From Rapana venosa (lineage: Eukaryota; Mollusca; Gastropoda; Neogastropoda; Muricidae): a DNA stretch of 64,000 nucleotides. The notes below the pieces were generated by a model. The model made no database searches and was not told the origin of the DNA. It saw only the letters and a list, made by a program, of their open reading frames with translations. Positions within the stretch are counted from its first letter, which is position 1; each line of letters opens with the position of its first letter. Made by a program: the position numbers and the translations under genes. Of the stretch, positions 42,228 to 52,779 are shown piece after piece. Location: NCBI GenBank assembly GCA_028751875.1, contig CM054144.1, positions 14,111,264-14,175,263 of the forward strand, written 5' to 3'.

Positions 42228-43388
42228 ATGACAAAGACAGCCAGAATTTCCATACCGGATCGGTCGTCGCCCGGGTTACCAAGGACCGCGCCTTCTGTTG
42301 CTCATCAGAACAGAGGTCGAAAGTATGCTACTGATGTAAAACACAACAAAATCCGTGCCAGAAACAACACCATCATTGGCACATGGAATGTACGGACACT
42401 AAGAGCTGCAGGCAAAGTGGAAGAACTGACACATGAGATGTCCAGATATCAATGGCACATCCTTGTGCTCTGCGAAGTCAGGTGGAAAAACATGGGAGAA
42501 ACAACGACCCAGGAAGACCACAAATTATACTACAGTGGAAAACAGGATAAACATGAACACGGCGTGGGGTTTCTCGTTCACAAAGACATCGTGAACACCG
42601 TCATGAGCTGGGCAGCCTGTGTCCAGCAGACTTATTACCATCCGCCTGAGAGCAACCCCCTTTAACATAACTATAGTACAGGCATACGCCCCTACATCAG
42701 ACTGCACAGATGAAGCCATAGAAGAATTTTATGACCAGTACAAGAGGTTCTGAATCAAACTCCCAAGAAAGACATCCTCGTTGTGCAAGGTGACTGGAAC
42801 GCCAAGGTAGGAGAAGATGCATGGAAAAATTGGGAGGGCGTTTGTGGGCCACATTGTAATAACCAATCAAATGAAAGAGGCTTGAGACTCCTGGAGTTTG
42901 CCAGTAACAACCACCTCCAGCTAGTGAATACACTTGGCCCACACAAGAAATCCAGAAAATGGACATGGCATAGCCCAAATGGAGAACACCACAACCAAAT
43001 AGATTACATCATGGTGAAAAGACGGTTTCAGTCTAGCTTTAACATCGCACAGACACGAAGTTTTCCAGGAGCAGACATACGGAGTGATCATGATCTTGTG
43101 ATGATGACTTTCCGACTACGTCTAAAGACAATCCACAAGCGGAACAACATCAAGATCAAATTTGACCTCGAGAATCTGAAGGACCCAGAGGTATTAGAAA
43201 TTTTTCAAGCAAGGATAGGTGGAAAGTTTGCAGCACTCACTGTGATAGACTCAGACATAGATACACTGACGAATAGTTTCAATGCAGCAGTGACTGAAAC
43301 AGCAAGTGAGCTTCTTGGCAAACACCGACCAGTCAAAAAACCATGGGTCACACCTAACATCCTACAACTATGCGACAAGCGTAGATAG
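42228..43388 (+). pseudogene. LINE-alpha endonuclease (APE-type) region, frameshifted
   Basis: GTWNVRTL from 42378 and CEVRWKNMG start the apurinic/apyrimidinic-like endonuclease domain, which nicks target DNA in such elements. Frames shift near 42630 and again near 42750. The second half gives GDWNAKVGEDAW, NTLGPHKKSRKWTWHSPNG, NQIDYIMVKRRF and the catalytic SDHDLV at about 43083-43100. The open frame ends at a TAG (43386-43388) followed in frame by LKEKKNETKERAEQYRAV, so that codon is probably a late nonsense change. Confidence 0.9.
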
Positions 43389-45120
43389 TTGAAGGAAAAG
43401 AAAAATGAAACAAAAGAAAGAGCAGAACAATATAGGGCAGTCAACAAAAGAATCAGGAAGTCCATGATAGAGGCAAAAGAGAAATGGATCGGTGAACAGT
43501 GCCAAGACATTGAAGAGAACATCAAGAAAAACAATAGCAAGAAAGCATATCAGCTGGTGAAAGACCTGACTAGCACAAATCAGGGAAAAGGTTTAACAAT
43601 CCAAGACAAAAATGGGAAGTGTCTCACTGACGACCAGGATATTCTGAACAGATGGGCAGAATACTGCTCCGACCTGTATAACTATAGAACCGCAGGAAGC
43701 CATGATCAGCGCCCTACTAAGAATCTGCAACAAGATCTGGCAGACAGGAAAATGGCCAACACCATGGACACAGTCACTCATCATCACCATCCCCAAGAAA
43801 GGAAATCTACAACAATGCCATAATTACCGCACAATCAGCCTCATATGCCACCCAAGCAAGGTCATGCTGCAGATAATATTGAATAGACTGAAGCCACAAG
43901 CAGAGACCATCATTGCTGAGGAACAAGCAGGTTTCAGAGCAGGGCGCAGCACAACCGAACAGATATTCAACCTCAGAATACTATGTGAGCGGTACCTTCA
44001 ACATCAACAAGACCTTTACCACGTATTTATCGATTTTAAGAAGGCATTTGACAGGGTGTGGCATGCAGCTTTGTGGGCAACCATGAATTTGTACAGCATC
44101 AATGCAAACCTGATCACAGTCATCAAACAGCTGTACAGCGAGGCCACCAGTGCAGTGTACTACAACAACAACATTGGAGAATGGTTTCGAACAACAGTTG
44201 GAGTAAGGCAGGGCTGTCTACTCTCACCCACTCTTTTCAACATCTTCCTTGAGAGAATCATGGCTGATGCACTGGAACATCATGAAGGATCAGTCAGCAT
44301 TGGTGGCAGAACGATCACAAACCTCCGCTTCGCAGATGACATTGATGGAATAGCAGGATCAGAAAAAGAGCTGCCAGCCTAACAGAACACTTGAATAAGG
44401 CCTCCAAAACATACGGCATGGAAATCAGTGCAGAGAAGACCAAACTGATGACTAATAACACCAACGGCATTAGCACTGATATCAGGGTTAATGACCAGAA
44501 GCTGGAAACAGTTCAAAGCTTCAAGTACCTGGGAGCCATTGTATCAGACCAGGGATCCAAGCCAGAAGTAGTATGCAGGACTGCACAGACAATAACAGCT
44601 TTGTCAAAACTAAACACCATCTGGAGAGATAAAAAATATCTCACTTATCTCCAAGATCAGACTAATGCGCTCCCTTGTCATATCATATTTCTGTATGCCT
44701 GTGAATCATGGACCCTGACTGCAGATTTGGAGAGAAGAGTACAGGCGGTGGAGATGAGATGCTTTCGGAGACTCCTTGGCATCTCCTACAAAGACCACAT
44801 AAGCAACGAAAGCGTGCATAACAGAATCCAGCAAACCATTGGACCCTATGAGAACCTTCTAACGATCGTGGAAAACGTAAACTTAAATGGTATGGGCATG
44901 TCACAAGATCCAAAGGACTTGCAAAGACAGTTCTACAAGGCACTGTTCAGGGAGGAAGAAGAAGAGGCAGACCAAGGAAGAGCTGGGAGGATAACATCAG
45001 CGAATGGACAGGCCTAGAACTCAACAAAACCCTGAGAAAGGCAGAACAGAGAGAGGAATGGAGGGAACTGGTTGTTGAGTCTTTGAGGGTGCCCCCACGG
45101 TCGTCAGACTACGGGACAGA
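43389..45120 (+). pseudogene. LINE-alpha reverse transcriptase region, copy 2, disrupted
   Basis: Same RT as copy 1: EEQAGFRAGRSTTEQIF, FIDFKKAFDRVWHAAL (Trp intact), VGVRQGCLLSPTLFN and FADDID (FADD codons 44329-44340). Breaks: about 152 bp lost after GCAGGA at about 43696 (copy 1 positions 32077-32228), a 1-bp loss at about 44372 giving ELPA then stop, a compensated +1/-1 pair (about 44635-44690), and a 1-bp loss near 44872 that throws WYGHV out of frame. Confidence 0.9.
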
Positions 45121-45168
45121 TAGATATAGATATTCTTTTGCTGCCTCGCTGATGCTATCTTTCATCAT

Positions 45169-45992
45169 CTACCATTTTTCCTCTGTAGTGGTGAGTTGAT
45201 CTAGGCCATCGAATTTGTTTCCAACTTTGATCTTGTATTTTTCTTTGATTTCTTCGTCAATTTGTAGCATGTTCATTTGCAGTTTTGGTGTTCTTTTTGC
45301 TTTTGACAACTTTTTCAATTTTAGTCGCATTGTCCCGATAACTGGGACATGATCACTTCCACAGTCTGCACCTGGCATGGACTTACAAGATGTTATAGAG
45401 TTACGGAAGCGTTCTTGAATCAGGATGTAATCTATTTGATTCCTGGTTCTGTCGCCAGGGCTTTTCCACGTCCAGCATCTTCTTGGATGGTTTTCAAACC
45501 ATGTGTTCATGACAGCCAGCTTTTGTTCCTTGCACCATTCCGTGAGCCGCTCTCCTCTTTCGTTTCTCACTCCTATTCCAAATGGGCCAACTGTGGTTTC
45601 ATCTTTCCCTTTTCCTACCTTTGAATTGAGGTCACCCATTATTATTCTGATATCTTGAGACTTCAGTTGCTTCATTGCCTTTTCAATATTTTCATAAACT
45701 CCTCAATTTCTGCGTCAACTCTATCAGCTGTTGGTGCATATACTTGTACTATTCCAATGTCGAAAGGTGTACCCTTAAGTTTTACTATCAGGACTCTGTC
45801 ATTTACAGTCCAGAAACCTTTGATGGTCTTTGAGGTTTCTTGATCTAGAATCATGCCAACTCCTTTCTGGTGTTGATCTCCTCCTGAGTAAAGAATGGTG
45901 TAGTTGTCGGATGTTATGCAGCCTGCTCCTTTCCATCTCACTTCTGAAAGTCCTAGTATATTGAGGTTCATTCTTTCCATTTCCTGTTTGAG
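45169..45992 (-). pseudogene. LINE-beta endonuclease region, disrupted
   Basis: Minus strand: KQEMERMNLNILGLSEVRW, GAGCITSDNYTILYSGG, GVGMILDQET, VQVYAPTADR, then after a frameshift near 45675 IIMGDLNSKVGKG, MNTWFENHPRRCWTWKSPG, NQIDYILIQERF and the catalytic SDHVPV (about 45340-45358). These are the expected APE-like endonuclease motifs. The first motif (GTWNVRT) is on the plus strand in the inverted segment at 46006. Confidence 0.9.
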
Positions 45993-45993
45993 A

Positions 45994-46092
45994 TAACTTC
46001 TCAGAATGGGTACATGGAACGTACGGACTATGCTACAAAAAGGAAAATTGGAAAATCTCAAACAGGAAATGGAAAGAATGTACCTCAATATC
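45994..46092 (+). mobile_element. Inverted 5' segment of LINE-beta
   Basis: From ATG at 46006 the plus strand reads GTWNVRTMLQKGKLENLKQE and MERMYLNI, the start of the LINE-beta endonuclease. The last 34 bp (46056-46089) are repeated on the minus strand at 45959-45992 with one difference (TAC versus AAC in the same codon). So the 5' end of the element is inverted and overlaps the rest by 34 bp. This is the arrangement expected from twin priming during LINE integration. Confidence 0.85.
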
Positions 46093-46099
46093 AATGTAT

Positions 46100-46466
46100 A
46101 CAATATGAAATGATATATCGGCAATAATAAAGAAATTGCATCACCCACTTCTTGAAAATTCATCACAAATCAATTCACGTTCGTCATAATCGACAATGTT
46201 TTGAATGTAATATTCATCAATATAAGGATCCATTTCTATAAAGTTATCTTACTTCTTCTGTTGGTTGCATGAAAAATAAATCGTGATAAATTATGTCTAT
46301 CAGTAGATATTGTTGCTTTAAGTAGCACGTGCGAAGGAAGTCTCTTCGCATCTTTAAGAAACGTATGTCTCAAATCTTCATAGATGGGACAATTAAATAA
46401 AAAAGTGTTCTTCATTCTCTATTTGGTCTTTACAAAAAGGGAACTGCTTATCTTCATTTGAACTAC
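46100..46466 (-). mobile_element. LINE-H copy 2, coding 3' end and untranslated part, minus strand
   Basis: Minus strand from 46466: SSNEDKQFPFCKDQIENEEH, equivalent to the CPFC motif of copy 1 (first Cys replaced by Phe), then after a frameshift YEDLRHTFLKDAKRLPSHV and HATNRR, with a stop near 46220. The untranslated part continues to the LINE-beta junction and resumes at 40150. The 5' truncation point abuts the GA satellite at 46466. Confidence 0.8.
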
Positions 46467-46545
<79 letters not shown>

Positions 46546-46890
46546 GAAGAGAGAGAGAGAGAGGTGGAGAGAAGAGATAAATAGAGACAGAGGGTTGGAG
46601 AAGAGAGAGAGAGGGTGGAGAAAAGAGAGAGAGAGAGAGAGGGTGGAGAAGAGAGTGAGAGGGTATAGAAGAGAGAGGGGGGGGGAGAGAAGGGGCGGTG
46701 GAGAAGAGAGGGAGAGGGTAGACAAGAGAGAGATGGGGGGTGGAAAGGAGAGAGAGAGGGTGGAGAAGAGAGAGAAGGGCAGTAGAGAAGAGAGAGAGAG
46801 AGGGTGGAGATGGGATAGATAGAGAGAGAGGGTGGAGAAAAGAGAGCGAGTGCGAGAGAGGATGAAGAAGAGAGTGATAAAGAGAGAGGG

Positions 46891-46935
<45 letters not shown>

Positions 46936-47212
46936 GAGAGAGAGAGACTGAGGGTGGAGAAGAGAGAGAGATAGAGAGAGAGGATGGAGAAGAGAGAGAA
47001 AGGATGGAGAAGAGAGAGAGAGGGTGGAGAAGAGAGAGAGAGTGGAGAAGAGAGAGAGAGGGGGAGGGTGGAGAAAGGGAGGGAGAGAGTTGGGTGAGAA
47101 GAGAGAGAATGGAGAAGAGAGAGAGGGTGGAGAAGAGAGAGAGAGAGTGGAGAAGACAGAAAGAGAGAGAGTGTGTGTGTGTGGAGAAGAGAGATGGGGA
47201 AGAGAGAGGGGG

Positions 47213-47263
<51 letters not shown>

Positions 47264-47267
47264 TGGA
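46467..47267. repeat. GA satellite, right of the LINE nest
   Basis: GA DNA with frequent GAGGGTGGAGAAG units, comparable with 36655-38604. G-rich interruptions at 46677-46695 and 47255-47262. Confidence 0.9.
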
Positions 47268-48003
47268 GAAGACAATGACAATGACAATGACAAATTCTTT
47301 TATTTCGAGGATAATGAATAAGCACTCATGTGCTTTTTTACATCCAGTCCCCGCCCGTAGGGATACATCTTAATAATAACCCAACACATACAGTCTCACA
47401 GTAGAAACATGGGGAAATAACCCTTTTCAAAGCAGCTCCCCATCCCCAACAACTCCCCCTCCCCCCCACCCCCCCCGAAAGCAAACTAATAAAAGAAAAC
47501 CATAAAAATAACATCCCCACACACCCCCCACCACCCCCCACCCCCACCAAAAAAACCCAAGACCCACAACAAAACAAACAAACAAAAGAGAAAAGAAAAA
47601 CCAAACCAACAAAAAGAAAGAAAAAGAGAAAAAGAAACAACAACAACAAACCAAGTAAATAAACAACCAAACTTAATAAGTCATAAGATAAAAACTACCC
47701 CATTGGGGGGGTCCCCCCCCCAAATGGTAACATATACTTGTTACACATAACAATAAATGATTGAAATAGGCACTCGTTAAACTTAAGTAACAGAGGGGAC
47801 AATCAACAATAAGTATTCGAAACTATAAAATATAATTCTTCATCAGGATAACACCATAACATAAAGCAAAAAAAAAGATAAAAGGTGAGAGAGAAGAGAG
47901 ACAGATACAGAGATCAGAGACAAAGACAGAGAGTGTGTGGTGTAGTTCAAAATAATATCCAATTTATAATTCCCAAACAGTACAACGATCACTCATCAAC
48001 ACT
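47268..48003 (-). mobile_element. Element G copy 3, minus strand
   Basis: ACAATGACAATGACAATG tail complement, TTTTATTTCGAGGATAATG, CAGTCCCCGCCCGTAGGG, CCAACACATACAGTCTCAC, a C/A-rich stretch, AACTTAATAAGTCATAAG, GTAACATATACTTGTTACAC, ATTCTTCATCAGGATAACAC, then after a GA interval (47885-47935) the module end ATAATATCCAATTTATAATT (47953). It gives the same block order as 2340-3062 reversed, including the C/A-rich stretch that matches the T/G-rich stretch there. It is inserted in GA satellite. Confidence 0.8.
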
Positions 48004-49440
48004 CAGAAGAGAGAAAGAAGGTAAGAGAAAGAGAGTGAAAGAGTGTAGAAAAAGAGAGAGGGTGGAGAAGAGAGATTGAGAGAGAGAGAGGGAGGATGGG
48101 GGAAAGGAGAGAGAGAGTGTGGAAGGAGGTAGAGGGAGGAGAGAGAACCGAGGTTGAGAAGAGAAAGGGAGTGGATAAGAGAGAGAGAGGATGGAGAAGA
48201 GGGGTTGGGGATGAGAGAGGGTAGAGAATAAGAGAAGAGACAGTGGAGAAGATAGTAAGAGGGTGGAGAAGAGAGAGACAAAAGTAGATAGAGGGGGAGA
48301 AATGAGAAAAGAGAGAGAGGGGAGAGGGTGGAGAAATGAGAAAATAGAAGAGAGCGGGTGGAGAAGAGAGAGAGATAGAGAAAGAGGGGGTGGAGAGGAA
48401 GATTAAATAGAGAGAGAGTGGAGAAAGAGAGAGAGAGAGAGAGAAGAGAGTGAGAGGGTAAGAAGAGAGAGAGGGGGAGAGGACTGGTGCTGTGGAGAAG
48501 AGAGGGGAGGTTGAGAAAGAAAAGAAGGGGGTGGAAAAGAGGAGAGAGAGGGTGGAGACAAGAAAGAGGAGGGGGGGGATGAAGAGAGAGATAGAGAGAG
48601 AGAGGGTGGAGAAGGAGAGATAGGAGAGAGAGTGGAGAAGGGAGAGAGAGAGAGAGAGAGGAAGAAAAGAGAGAGAGAAAGTGAGGAAGAAATGGAGAAG
48701 AAGTGATTATGAGAGAGGGTTGAAAGAGAGAAAAAGGAGAGAGGAAGAAAGAACGGAGGGTGGAGAAGAGAGATAGATAGAGAGAGAGAGGTTGGAGAAG
48801 AGAGAGAGAGGTGTAAGAAGAAGAGAGTGGAAAGAAAGACAGGGAGTGGAGAAGAGAGAGAGGGGAGAGGGAGAAGAAAGTAAAAGAGAAGGGTGGAGAA
48901 GAGAGAGATTGGATAAAGATAGAAGAGGGTGGAAATGAGGAGAGAGAGGGGGGGGAGAAAGGAGAATGGTGGAAAAGAGAGACAGAGAGTGAGAAAGAGA
49001 GAGTGAAAAGTGGAGAAGGAAGAGAGAGGGTGGAGATGAGAGACAGAGGGAGGAAAGAAAGACAGTGAGGGGGTGGAGAAGAGAGAGAGAGTGGAGACGA
49101 GTGAAGAGAGAAGGGTAGAGAAGGGGGAGGGGGCGGTAGAGAAGCAGAGACATGAGGGGGTGGAGAAGAGAAAGCCGAAAGAGTGGAGAAGAGAGAGAGG
49201 GGGTGAAGAAGAGAGAGAGAGTGAGAGAAGAAGAGAGAGAGAGAAGGGGGGGGTGGGAGAAGAGAGAAAAACAGAGGTGGAGACAAGAGTTGGGGTGGGG
49301 GAGAAAGAGAGAAGCGGGTGAAGAAGAGTGAGAGAGGGTGATAAGAGAGAAAGAGGTGGAGAAGAGAAAAGGGAGGGAGAGAGAGAGACACACACACACA
49401 CAGAAGGGGGTGGGAGAAGATAGAGAGAGAGAGTCAGACA
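48004..49440. repeat. GA satellite, diverged block
   Basis: GA-rich DNA, 1.4 kb, with GAGGGTGGAGAAG-like units more diverged than at 36-38 kb (GGTGGAAAAG, GGTGGAGACAAG). It ends in CACACACA at 49389-49400. Minus-strand frames up to 464 codons are artefacts. Confidence 0.9.
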
Positions 49441-49609
49441 AACAGGAGAGAGACAGAGATAGAGACCATAATGGTTGAGGGATGGAGATTAAGAGAGAGA
49501 GAGACGGAGAGGGAATCAGAGAGAGAGAGTGAGAGAGCGTTTATGGTTTGAAACCATTCAAGAAATTGCAGACTAACGCGAAACACACACACAACAACAC
49601 ACACACAAC

Positions 49610-49654
<45 letters not shown>

Positions 49655-50341
49655 GCATGCGCAAAACAACAACTACATCAAAACAACAACAATAATGAAA
49701 CACACGAACAATAACAGCAAAACAACAACAACCACCTCTTTTAATAGAGGACTTCCCCACATCCTTTGTGCTAAATAATATAGAGAGATTTTCACTTGAG
49801 TCTAATGATCCCATGAATGCTCTTCCTTTATTAGTTCCCACGCAGTGAAGATTCTCTCCCTTTGTCTGTCTGCCTGTCTGTCTGTCGGTCTGTCTCTCTG
49901 TTCTGTCTCTCTATGTGTCTGTCTACGCTCTGTCTGTTTGGCTGTTTGTCTGTCGCCTGTCTATCTGTCTGTCTATCTGTCCACTACTGTTGGTGTCTCT
50001 CCCCTGGATTTCTCTGTCTCTCTGCTCCGTCTGTCTCTCGTCTGTCTGTCTGGTCTCTCTCGGTCTGTCTTCCTGTCTCTCTGAGTCTCTATCTGACCCC
50101 CCCCCCCCCTCATCTGCACCCTTCCCCCTCTTCTTTTGTCTCTTATCTCTATTTCGGTCGCGTGTTCGCTGTCGGCCCCTCTCTCTCTCTCTCTTCGTGT
50201 GTGTGTTGTGTGTGCGTTGCGTGCTCTGTGCGTGTGCGTTTGTGGGATTAAAAATATCACGCACCCCCCTAATCTGTAAGAAAAAATACATACATGCAAT
50301 TGAAAAGCAAAACCACATAAAATAAAACACATAGAATGATA

Positions 50342-50379
<38 letters not shown>

Positions 50380-50407
50380 ACACACACACACACACCAACA
50401 CACACAC

Positions 50408-50444
<37 letters not shown>

Positions 50445-50814
50445 ACACACACATGACAATTCATTTAACGGATAAGGCCAAGTCTAATGCTCGTTGATGC
50501 TATCCGAAGTTGACATTTCCGCAAGAAACGGTATTTCTCTAGAAAGCTTTACGAATTGGCAGCCACCCACATTACTGTATGCATTTGGTTTTAGAGGGAT
50601 CGAAGGATTAAATCAACCACCACACACACACACAAATCCACAACACACACACGCGCACACATACACACACACCATAACACACACCGCACGTGTGGTGGAG
50701 AGACCAGACAGACGACAGACAGACAGAGTGGACGGACGGACAGACAGAGACAGAGAGATGGAGAGACATAGAAAAAAAACAACAGAGAGAGACATTATTT
50801 ATTTATTCTTTTTA
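49441..50814. repeat. Mixed microsatellites and unique spacers
   Basis: GA remnants to 49535, CA array 49585-49650, ACAACA-rich 49655-49730, unique 49731-49855, TCTG 49860-50090, poly-C 50097-50110, unique and GT 50180-50240, CA arrays 50345-50455, unique 50460-50618, CA 50620-50680, GACA 50705-50760. No gene is supported. Confidence 0.8.
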
Positions 50815-51012
50815 TCTGAGATTCTTTCTTTATATCGAAGATAATAGAATCACATACTTAGGGGCTTTTCACATCCAGTCCCCTATGTAAACGGAATAAG
50901 CACTCATGTCGTGTTTTACATCCAGTCCCCTGTGCGTAGCCGTTTTGAACTTTTGTCATCCTTCCCCATCTGCACACAGTGTGACCTATGTTTTTGCCGA
51001 AAAGCGGAACAC
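50815..51012 (-). mobile_element. SINE-F 3' half, minus strand, with partly duplicated tail
   Basis: TTATATCGAAGATAATAGAA, then TTTTCACATCCAGTCCCC (50866) and, about 57 bp further, TGTTTTACATCCAGTCCCCT: the tail block is present twice. ATTTTGAACTTTTGTCATCC-like and TTTTGCCGAAAAGCGGAAC follow. The head is missing. Confidence 0.7.
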
Positions 51013-51104
51013 AGAGAGAGATGAGGAGTGAGAGAAGAGATGAGTCGCTTGCCAACCAGCCCAACAGACAACTGATGACTGACACAGAGACAGACAAAGC
51101 AGAG

Positions 51105-51186
<82 letters not shown>

Positions 51187-51240
51187 AGAACAGAACAGAA
51201 CAGAATTCTCATCAAATCAGCACACACACAAGTTTCCCAG
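51013..51240. repeat. (GA)n array with short spacer
   Basis: Spacer to 51095, GA array 51098-51184, then ACAGA repeats 51184-51203. Confidence 0.9.
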
Positions 51241-51860
51241 CCAAACATGCTTCTTTTTTATTTTATGTTTCTTTCTTTCCCTTGCTGATTTTTCCCTTCC
51301 TTATTCTGTTTTCCTGTCTTTTTTTACTGAAGGGGGGAAAAGGGATCACAGTTCAAAACTTGCAACGTGATATCATGAACATATTTGGCCTTTGCTTTTT
51401 TTTTAAAAAGTGTTCATCTCTGTCAACTACGCGCGAGAAGCCAAGCGCGTTGAATCTTGGTTCATCTCAAACAACGAACAGCAGCTGCAGTACGGACTGG
51501 TCTGCGCTGCTGAGACAGTAGGCCCTACAGGAAAAAGGCCTCTGAAGACTAAACACATTGTGAAGACCTCAGAAAAGCAGGAGAGACGCGGGTTTCGACA
51601 AGTTTTCCTGCCACTGTGACCCTGGTTTTAGCCTTATCCTCAGCAACGACACGCGGACATGCAGGGGCCACAAGGAGCAAGACATCAACCCACTGCCCTC
51701 CCTGAAACACTGAAGGAATGACTGATTCCAGAAATTCCTACAGCTCTAAGTTCACCAGAGAGCTCTCATTTGGTCAAAGTCATGAATGTCACTGGTGAGT
51801 TAAGATTGTTGTTTTGTGTGTGAGTTTGTGGGTTTTTTTTGTTGTTACTGTTATCTTGTG
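51241..51860 (+). other. Unique sequence with one weak exon-like stretch (51410-51621)
   Basis: After a T/A-rich stretch ending AAAAAG, an open frame of about 70 codons at 51410-51619 (VNYAREAKRVESWFISNN ... EKQERRGFRQVFLPL, stop TGA) has balanced composition unlike the surrounding repeats. A polypyrimidine-AG precedes it, but AAAAAG is a poor acceptor context and I recognise no family. It could be an exon remnant, a degraded retrosequence or chance. Confidence 0.25.
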
Positions 51861-52225
51861 ATTAAAGCTTACTTTGAAGATCACCAGATAAATTTTTTAG
51901 AGTAAAGGTGTTTGGTTAGTGCTGTGCTGTGTATCACTCGTATTTAAAAGCTTAAACTTTGTAGATCACCCCCCAAAATTGTTTTTAATATAGTAAATGT
52001 CTTGCAGGTTAGTTCTGCTGTTGTCATCGTCGTTGTGACAGCTTGAACTTTGAAGATCGCCAAGGTTTTTTTCTAGTTTTTTTTTTGTCATCAACATTGT
52101 CTAAAGCTTACTTTGAAGATCACCATGATTTTTTTCTAGAATAAATGTATTGGTTGGTTGGTTAGTCTGTTTTTGTCACCGTTGTTGTCTAAAGCTTTAT
52201 CTTTCAACATCACCAAGAGCCACGT
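51861..52225 (+). repeat. Degenerate tandem repeat, about five units of 60-95 bp
   Basis: AAGCTTACTTTGAAGATCAC recurs in changed forms at about 51864, 51948, 52039, 52103 and 52190. Each is followed by a T-rich CTAG stretch and a TGTTGTC/GTCATC block. Units are diverged in sequence and length, so the array is old. Confidence 0.75.
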
Positions 52226-52545
52226 CTCATTTCCGAATTGCGGAGATACACATAAGTTGATATGTAGAGTACTAAACTTCCGCCGTAAGGCAAGGCAAAA
52301 TTCGACTCAGGATGATTTTGTTCAGTGGAAGAAGATGATCCTCACTGGATATTTAAAAGCTTAGCATTTTAATGTAGGTCATAGTACCTTTGCATATATA
52401 TGATAACTAACATTTTGGACTGACCAGGGTACATGGAGAAGAAGCGTTTCTTTTAGAGAGGTTAAACAACCACTATTGGTGAAAGCTTTCATGTCTAAGA
52501 CAAAACTAGGATGAAGGAGAAAAATCAAAAGATGCTAAGCAGCAC
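52226..52545. other. Unique sequence
   Basis: No gene or repeat recognised. A 68-codon frame (52158-52364) overlaps the degenerate tandem repeat and has no known motif. Confidence 0.4.
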
Positions 52546-52745
52546 CCTCTTTTCAAGGGTAAGAATGACTACAACCTCCTGTTATCAATTTTCACCGGCA
52601 GAATGGCCTACTCTTCCGAAAAGCATAACGGGTTTTTACGTGTACGCAAGGTGTTCTGTGTGTGTTCGCACAAGAAATGGGATATTTAAATGCGCAACTA
52701 TTTTTACCCACTATTTTAAGGTAGCATCATTCAGACATAGGTAAT
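52546..52745 (-). mobile_element. SINE-E middle fragment, minus strand
   Basis: GGCCTACTCTTCCGAAAAGC, GTGTTCGCACAAG, CCCACTATTTTAAGGTAGC and CATTCAGACATAGG are the complements of E/F middle and E 3' blocks, but the blocks are rearranged relative to the full copy that follows. Confidence 0.55.
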
Positions 52746-52779
52746 GGTACCTCAATTTTCTAGTGCCATAGATTCTTTT

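Larger units (their letters stand above)
42086..45129 (+). mobile_element. LINE-alpha copy 2, near full length (3.04 kb), RTE-like
   Basis: Starts CAGGTCAGGTCAGAGAC and ends CGGGACAGATAGATATAG. It has about 290 bp before the conserved EN start, one EN-RT coding region, a very short 3' end and a GATA-type tail, which is the plan of RTE-clade elements (usually about 3.2 kb). A deletion of about 152 bp relative to copy 1 brings it to 3.04 kb. Placement in the RTE clade is by motif and layout, not by a tree. Confidence 0.9.
40162..46088 (-). mobile_element. LINE-beta, RTE-like, with 5' inversion, interrupted by LINE-alpha
   Basis: Minus-strand element made of 46088-45994 (5' segment, inverted to the plus strand), 45993-45140 (EN), then 42085-40162 (linker, RT, C-terminus). 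LINE-alpha copy 2 occupies 42086-45129. Without it, the coding sequence continues through GFKYIPVI/KKWMSSEIL-like text across the join. The stop codon (40166-40168) is within 5 bp of the 3' limit, so there is almost no 3' untranslated region; the other copy at 21430 shows a (GAA)n tail. Confidence 0.9.

Noticed and set aside
48003..49441. Minus-strand open frames of up to 464 codons in GA satellite
   Set aside because: Same cause: low-complexity TC DNA open in more than one frame.
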